Source of the DNA: JALZAA01 sp046727755
Lineage (GTDB): Bacteria; Actinomycetota; Acidimicrobiia; IMCC26256; JACDBD01
Assembly: GCA_046727755.1 (NCBI GenBank)
Contig: JBKPDG010000161.1
Coordinates: 1 to 5,476, forward strand
DNA length: 5,476 nucleotides
Reading direction: 5' to 3'
Below are positions 4,704-5,476 of this stretch, in pieces; within the stretch, counting starts at the first letter, position 1; the number at the start of each line of letters is the position of its first letter. A program made the translations under genes and the position numbers. The notes under the pieces are model-generated. The model saw nothing but the letters and a program-made list of their open reading frames with translations. It was not told the origin of the DNA and searched no databases.

Positions 4704-5005
4704 CCGAAGTACGCACACCTAATGATCGGGGACGGCGGGCCGTACAGGAGACGCGTGGCCGCCGACGCGGAATGCTTTTCTCCGCAGAGACGGAAGCGCG
4801 CCCAGGGATCATGACGACCGAGTACTGGCTGACCCTGTTCGCCGCCGCGACGGTCGTGATCGCGGGGTACGTGTCTGACGCGTTCGACGAGGACCTGGCG
4901 TGGGCGCTCTTCGCTGGCATCGTCGCCGCGTACGTCCTGAGCCGAGGGATCGCTAAGGCCGGCTCAAAGGAAGGGCCATTCAGCGTCCGGCACGGCGGCG
5001 AGTAG
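4700..5005 (+). CDS. Small two-helix membrane protein of unknown function
   Basis: 101 residues. A basic, polar N-terminus (1-38, with RGRRAVQETRGRRRG) is followed by helix 1 about 43-58 (WLTLFAAATVVIAGYV), an acidic turn SDAFDEDLAW, helix 2 about 68-82 (WALFAGIVAAYVLSRG), and a short tail IAKAGSKEG. The TEYWLTLFA...AYVLSRGIAKAG pattern is one I associate with abundant small hypothetical proteins of soil actinobacteria; no function is known to me. ATG 4700 has AAGGAG six bases upstream. ATG 4811 (MTTEYWL, AGGG upstream) would give the membrane core alone and is a fair alternative. It overlaps the preceding ORF by four bases. A 5-bp GCCAG/CTGGC hairpin (5015-5027) follows the stop. Confidence 0.75.
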   Translation: MTEVRTPNDRGRRAVQETRGRRRGMLFSAETEARPGIMTTEYWLTLFAAATVVIAGYVSDAFDEDLAWALFAGIVAAYVLSRGIAKAGSKEGPFSVRHGGE

Positions 5006-5014
5006 GGAAAGGGA

Positions 5015-5027
5015 GCCAGCGGCTGGC
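5015..5027 (+). terminator. Short hairpin after the two-helix gene
   Basis: GCCAGC-G-GCTGGC is a near-perfect palindrome (5-bp stem, CGG loop) ten bases after the stop codon. It is short and has no T-run, so it is a weak candidate. Confidence 0.2.
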
Positions 5028-5116
5028 GAAGGCAGAACGCTCGAGGTCTACGAGAAGTACTCCCCCTCGTCCTATGACGACTGCGCCGAACGTGTGCCGC
5101 CGCCGATTCCGAATCC

Positions 5117-5182
5117 GTTCGATGTGCGGTTATCGAACTAGGTCGTGATCTGTGCTTACCGGCGTGATCATCTTTTATCACG
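5117..5182. promoter_or_regulatory. Two inverted repeats with identical 8-base spacers
   Basis: GTTCGAT-N8-ATCGAAC (5117-5138) and CGTGAT-N8-ATCACG (5163-5182) lie just before the 24-codon ORF, centres 45 bases apart. Both could be hairpins or operators. The second ends three bases before the ATG, so it could also affect translation. Confidence 0.35.
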
Positions 5183-5185
5183 GTG

Positions 5186-5260
5186 ATGGTGTTCATGGCG
5201 ATCGTCTACTACGTCGTCCGCATGCGCCGACACCCCGACGAAACCACACACGAATCCTGA
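5186..5260 (+). CDS. 24-residue single-helix membrane-like microprotein
   Basis: ATG 5186 to TGA at 5258-5260. The product starts MVFMAIVYYVVRMRRHPDE: one hydrophobic segment followed by a basic, then polar, tail, the pattern of a helix with its C-terminus in the cytoplasm. The in-frame GTG at 5183 is an alternative start; a TGA at 5165 blocks anything longer. The ribosome binding site is poor (only GGTG), and the ATG directly follows an inverted repeat. Codons are mostly C/G-ending (GTC TAC TAC GTC GTC CGC), which supports coding. I recognise no family. Confidence 0.35.
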   Translation: MVFMAIVYYVVRMRRHPDETTHES

Positions 5261-5476
5261 GGGTTAGGCGGCGCGCGCTCGACCGTTCGCTACCGCGACA
5301 GAACACGCGCATCGAACGAACGCCAATAGCACTCGCCAATTCCTCTCGGAATGCGCCAGTTCTGTGGGGTGAGGCGCCACTACCGCACGCGATCTAAACG
5401 CACTACCAGCGGACACGAGGATTCGGATCCTCAAGTCTCCTCAGCCTCGCCTATCCGGAGTCGCCCGCCGTCGAAA
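5261..5476. other. Gene-free right end
   Basis: No credible coding frame on either strand. A 6-bp hairpin GAGGAT-TCGG-ATCCTC lies at 5417-5432, with a stable TNCG-type loop and no T-run. Nothing else is visible. Confidence 0.45.

Noticed and set aside
5004..5141. Start-less frame with protein-like translation (LEVYEKYSPSSYDDCAERVP)
   Set aside because: The amino-acid mix is plausible, but there is no ATG, GTG or TTG start in frame after the stop at 4938. At most a gene remnant.
5417..5432. GAGGATTCGGATCCTC, like a tRNA T-arm near the window end
   Set aside because: The loop is the wrong size (4 or 6 bases, not 7) and no matching acceptor or anticodon arms are found on either strand.

Overview
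The window is high-GC, with GC-biased third codon positions in its clear genes. Its content is typical of soil Actinomycetota: a hemerythrin with a basic tail, an RsbW-like ATPase, STAS-domain antagonists, a NarL-type regulator, an SRPBCC protein and a small two-helix membrane protein. A Thermoleophilia/Solirubrobacterales-like source is my best guess from protein style only; I recognise no species-specific marker.

Left part (1-1234): the 3' portion of a hemerythrin-domain gene whose start lies before the window. It carries a long Lys/Arg/Thr/Ala tail like histone H1, and a GC-rich hairpin follows its stop. The next ~460 bases hold only one doubtful 59-codon frame on the minus strand.

Central part (1190-3900): signalling genes that look like a dispersed partner-switching module. 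An RsbW-type ATP-binding protein (+) converges on a STAS anti-sigma-factor antagonist (-), which diverges from a NarL/LuxR response regulator (+). A second, degenerate STAS frame (-) runs antisense into the 3' end of the regulator gene. An SRPBCC (polyketide cyclase-like) gene (-) follows, preceded by a good match to a SigB/SigF-type stress promoter. No sigma factor gene is visible. The likely logic is: sensor input, then STAS and ATPase partner switch, then release of an alternative sigma factor, then genes such as the SRPBCC one. That is inference.

Right part (3900-5476): about 400 gene-free bases, then a run of very small frames. It begins with a 20-bp palindrome that matches, at 18 of 20 positions, one in front of the response regulator. 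Next come a 17-codon ORF with a strong ribosome binding site, three potential stem-loops (two mutually exclusive), and a 22-codon hydrophobic ORF whose RBS and start codon sit inside a perfect 12-bp stem. An 81-codon ORF then overlaps a two-helix membrane protein gene by ATGA, and a 24-codon membrane-like ORF comes last. The palindrome, leader-sized ORF and alternating stems together look like a translational attenuator and are the most unusual part of the window. The last ~215 bases show no gene.

No rRNA, tRNA, CRISPR array, transposase or insertion sequence was found.
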